Assembly (NCBI GenBank): GCA_014379305.1
Contig: JACMMB010000359.1
Span: 1 to 6,153, forward strand
Length of the DNA: 6,153 nucleotides
Direction of reading: 5' to 3'
Source of the DNA: Akkermansiaceae bacterium
GTDB taxonomy: Bacteria > Verrucomicrobiota > Verrucomicrobiia > Verrucomicrobiales > Akkermansiaceae
The position numbers and the translations under genes were made by a program. A model generated the notes under the pieces. It was not told the DNA's origin and did no database searches. It saw only the letters and a list, made by a program, of their open reading frames with translations. Numbering within the stretch: position 1 is the stretch's first letter; the number at the start of each line of letters is the position of its first letter. Positions 5,522 through 6,153 of this stretch are shown here, piece after piece.

Positions 5522-5542
5522 CCCAGTGCTAAAGCACGTGGG
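5522..5542. repeat. Intergenic palindrome
   Basis: CCCA-GTGCT (5522-5530) pairs with AGCAC-g-TGGG (5533-5542) with one bulged G; the innermost bases would open to form a usable loop. It lies between the convergent PEP-CTERM and DUF2062 genes and resembles the REP-like units at 3005-3100 in kind, though not in exact sequence. Confidence 0.4.
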
Positions 5543-5578
5543 CTATTTTCAGCGTAAGATAAGATGATGAATGAATGC

Positions 5579-5598
5579 CGTGGACGTAGGCGTCCACG
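5579..5598. repeat. Perfect 8-bp hairpin at the end of the DUF2062 gene
   Basis: CGTGGACG (5579-5586) pairs perfectly with CGTCCACG (5591-5598) around TAGG. It starts 4 bases beyond the DUF2062 stop codon on the minus strand, so it could serve as a terminator or 3' stabiliser for that gene, or be another REP-like unit. There is no T-run. Confidence 0.45.
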
Positions 5599-5602
5599 CT
5601 CC

Positions 5603-6153
5603 TTAGTTGCCTAGCTTTTCAGGCTGTGCGATCACCTTGTCCCTGTGGCCTTCCGCATTCCGCCGGCGGATAGGCAGATGATGCGGCATCACCGCTGAAA
5701 ACAAATGCACGATTGGAAAGGCGGCGAGCAAGAGCAGCACGCCCATCGTGGTGAAACCCACGATGAAGTTGCTGGCCGAAACAACTCCGACGCTGGGAAG
5801 ATCGATTTTCACTTTCGCAAAGAAATGCGGGATGGGCAGCGAGAAAAGGTCGATCAACCACTGGCCGAGCCAGATCTGGGCGAGCCAGATCGGGACGTTG
5901 GTAAATGGATTGCTGATGAAAGTAACGGCCATCGCGAAGGGCACGTTGGCCTTTGCCCGCATCGCGAGGATGGCGGCGAAAATCGACTGCGGAATGAGCG
6001 GGATCATCGAGAAGAACAGGCCGATCGCCACGCCATGGGCAACAGAATCGCGGCAAGGCACCCAAAGACTGCGGTTGAACAACGGCTTGGTCAGTTTCCG
6101 CCACCATGGCCGGTGACGGAGCCGGCGATGCCGCAATGTGCGGAAAGCCTGCC
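5603..6153 (-). CDS. DUF2062 membrane protein, 5' end outside the window
   Basis: DUF2062 proteins are small integral membrane proteins of unknown biochemical role, sometimes fused to or encoded beside glycosyltransferases. The visible protein begins with a basic segment (RHRRLRHRPWWRKL), then the family signature: SVAHGVAIGLFFSMIPLIPQ (residues 31-50 counted from TTG 6136), a hydrophobic hairpin, and SNPFTNVPIWLA (75-86), the conserved 'NP.T..Pi' motif. A second hydrophobic region spans about 118-150, and a basic polar tail ends EKLGN. The leftward frame stays open to the window edge with no ATG visible (TTG at 6136 is the only listed start), so the true start is probably beyond 6153 and only a few N-terminal residues are missing. 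It is convergent with the PEP-CTERM gene. Overlapping frames on both strands at 5619-6116 are shadows. Confidence 0.82.
   Translation of the reverse strand, partial: QAFRTLRHRRLRHRPWWRKLTKPLFNRSLWVPCRDSVAHGVAIGLFFSMIPLIPQSIFAAILAMRAKANVPFAMAVTFISNPFTNVPIWLAQIWLGQWLIDLFSLPIPHFFAKVKIDLPSVGVVSASNFIVGFTTMGVLLLLAAFPIVHLFSAVMPHHLPIRRRNAEGHRDKVIAQPEKLGN

Noticed and set aside
5866..5891. CGAGCCAGATC repeated with a 15-bp offset inside the DUF2062 gene, encoding two IWL-x-Q units
   Set aside because: The region aligns with the usual DUF2062 spacing after the NP.T motif without an insertion, so a recent tandem duplication is not supported.
5619..6116. Frames overlapping the DUF2062 gene on both strands
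   Set aside because: Only the frame ending at 5603 has the hydrophobic pattern and the NP.T..P motif; the others are shadows.

Overview
The window most resembles a Verrucomicrobiota chromosome, perhaps near Luteolibacter or Haloferula; this is an inference from gene content. The clues are a short secreted protein with a PEP-CTERM tail (VPEPSS, hydrophobic stretch, RRRRA), a divergent mraZ, mostly absent Shine-Dalgarno sequences, GTG/TTG starts, and palindromes confined to intergenic DNA. There are no rRNA or tRNA genes, no CRISPR array and no transposase.

Layout. Bases 1-264 hold no recognised gene but fold into four successive inverted repeats (1-37, 51-100, 105-132, 152-218). An MraZ-family regulator runs leftward (717-265). 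A 323-base AT-rich divergent region follows, with a perfect 10-bp tandem repeat 33-52 bases before the mraZ start codon. A membrane-anchored, exported TPM-domain protein (1041-1808) and a secreted S1/P1-type nuclease (1946-2995) run rightward. A palindrome cluster (3005-3100) separates them from a compact HigB/HigA toxin-antitoxin pair (3176-3772). Right after higA, in its frame, lies an AT-richer small reading frame broken by one TAG (3791-4069). About 740 bases without a convincing gene follow. Then come a PEP-CTERM protein (4812-5420) with a strong terminator-like hairpin, two more palindromes, and the 3' part of a convergent DUF2062 membrane-protein gene that leaves the right edge.

The genes do not form one pathway. 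mraZ is normally the first gene of the division and cell-wall (dcw) cluster, but no rsmH start is recognisable in the 264 bases left of it. The TPM, nuclease and PEP-CTERM proteins all carry export signals and would act at or outside the inner membrane. higBA is a self-contained two-gene operon. The features most worth a second look are the hairpin array beside mraZ, the decamer repeat as a possible MraZ operator, the Tyr in place of Trp at the predicted mature N-terminus of the nuclease, and the amber-interrupted frame behind higBA.
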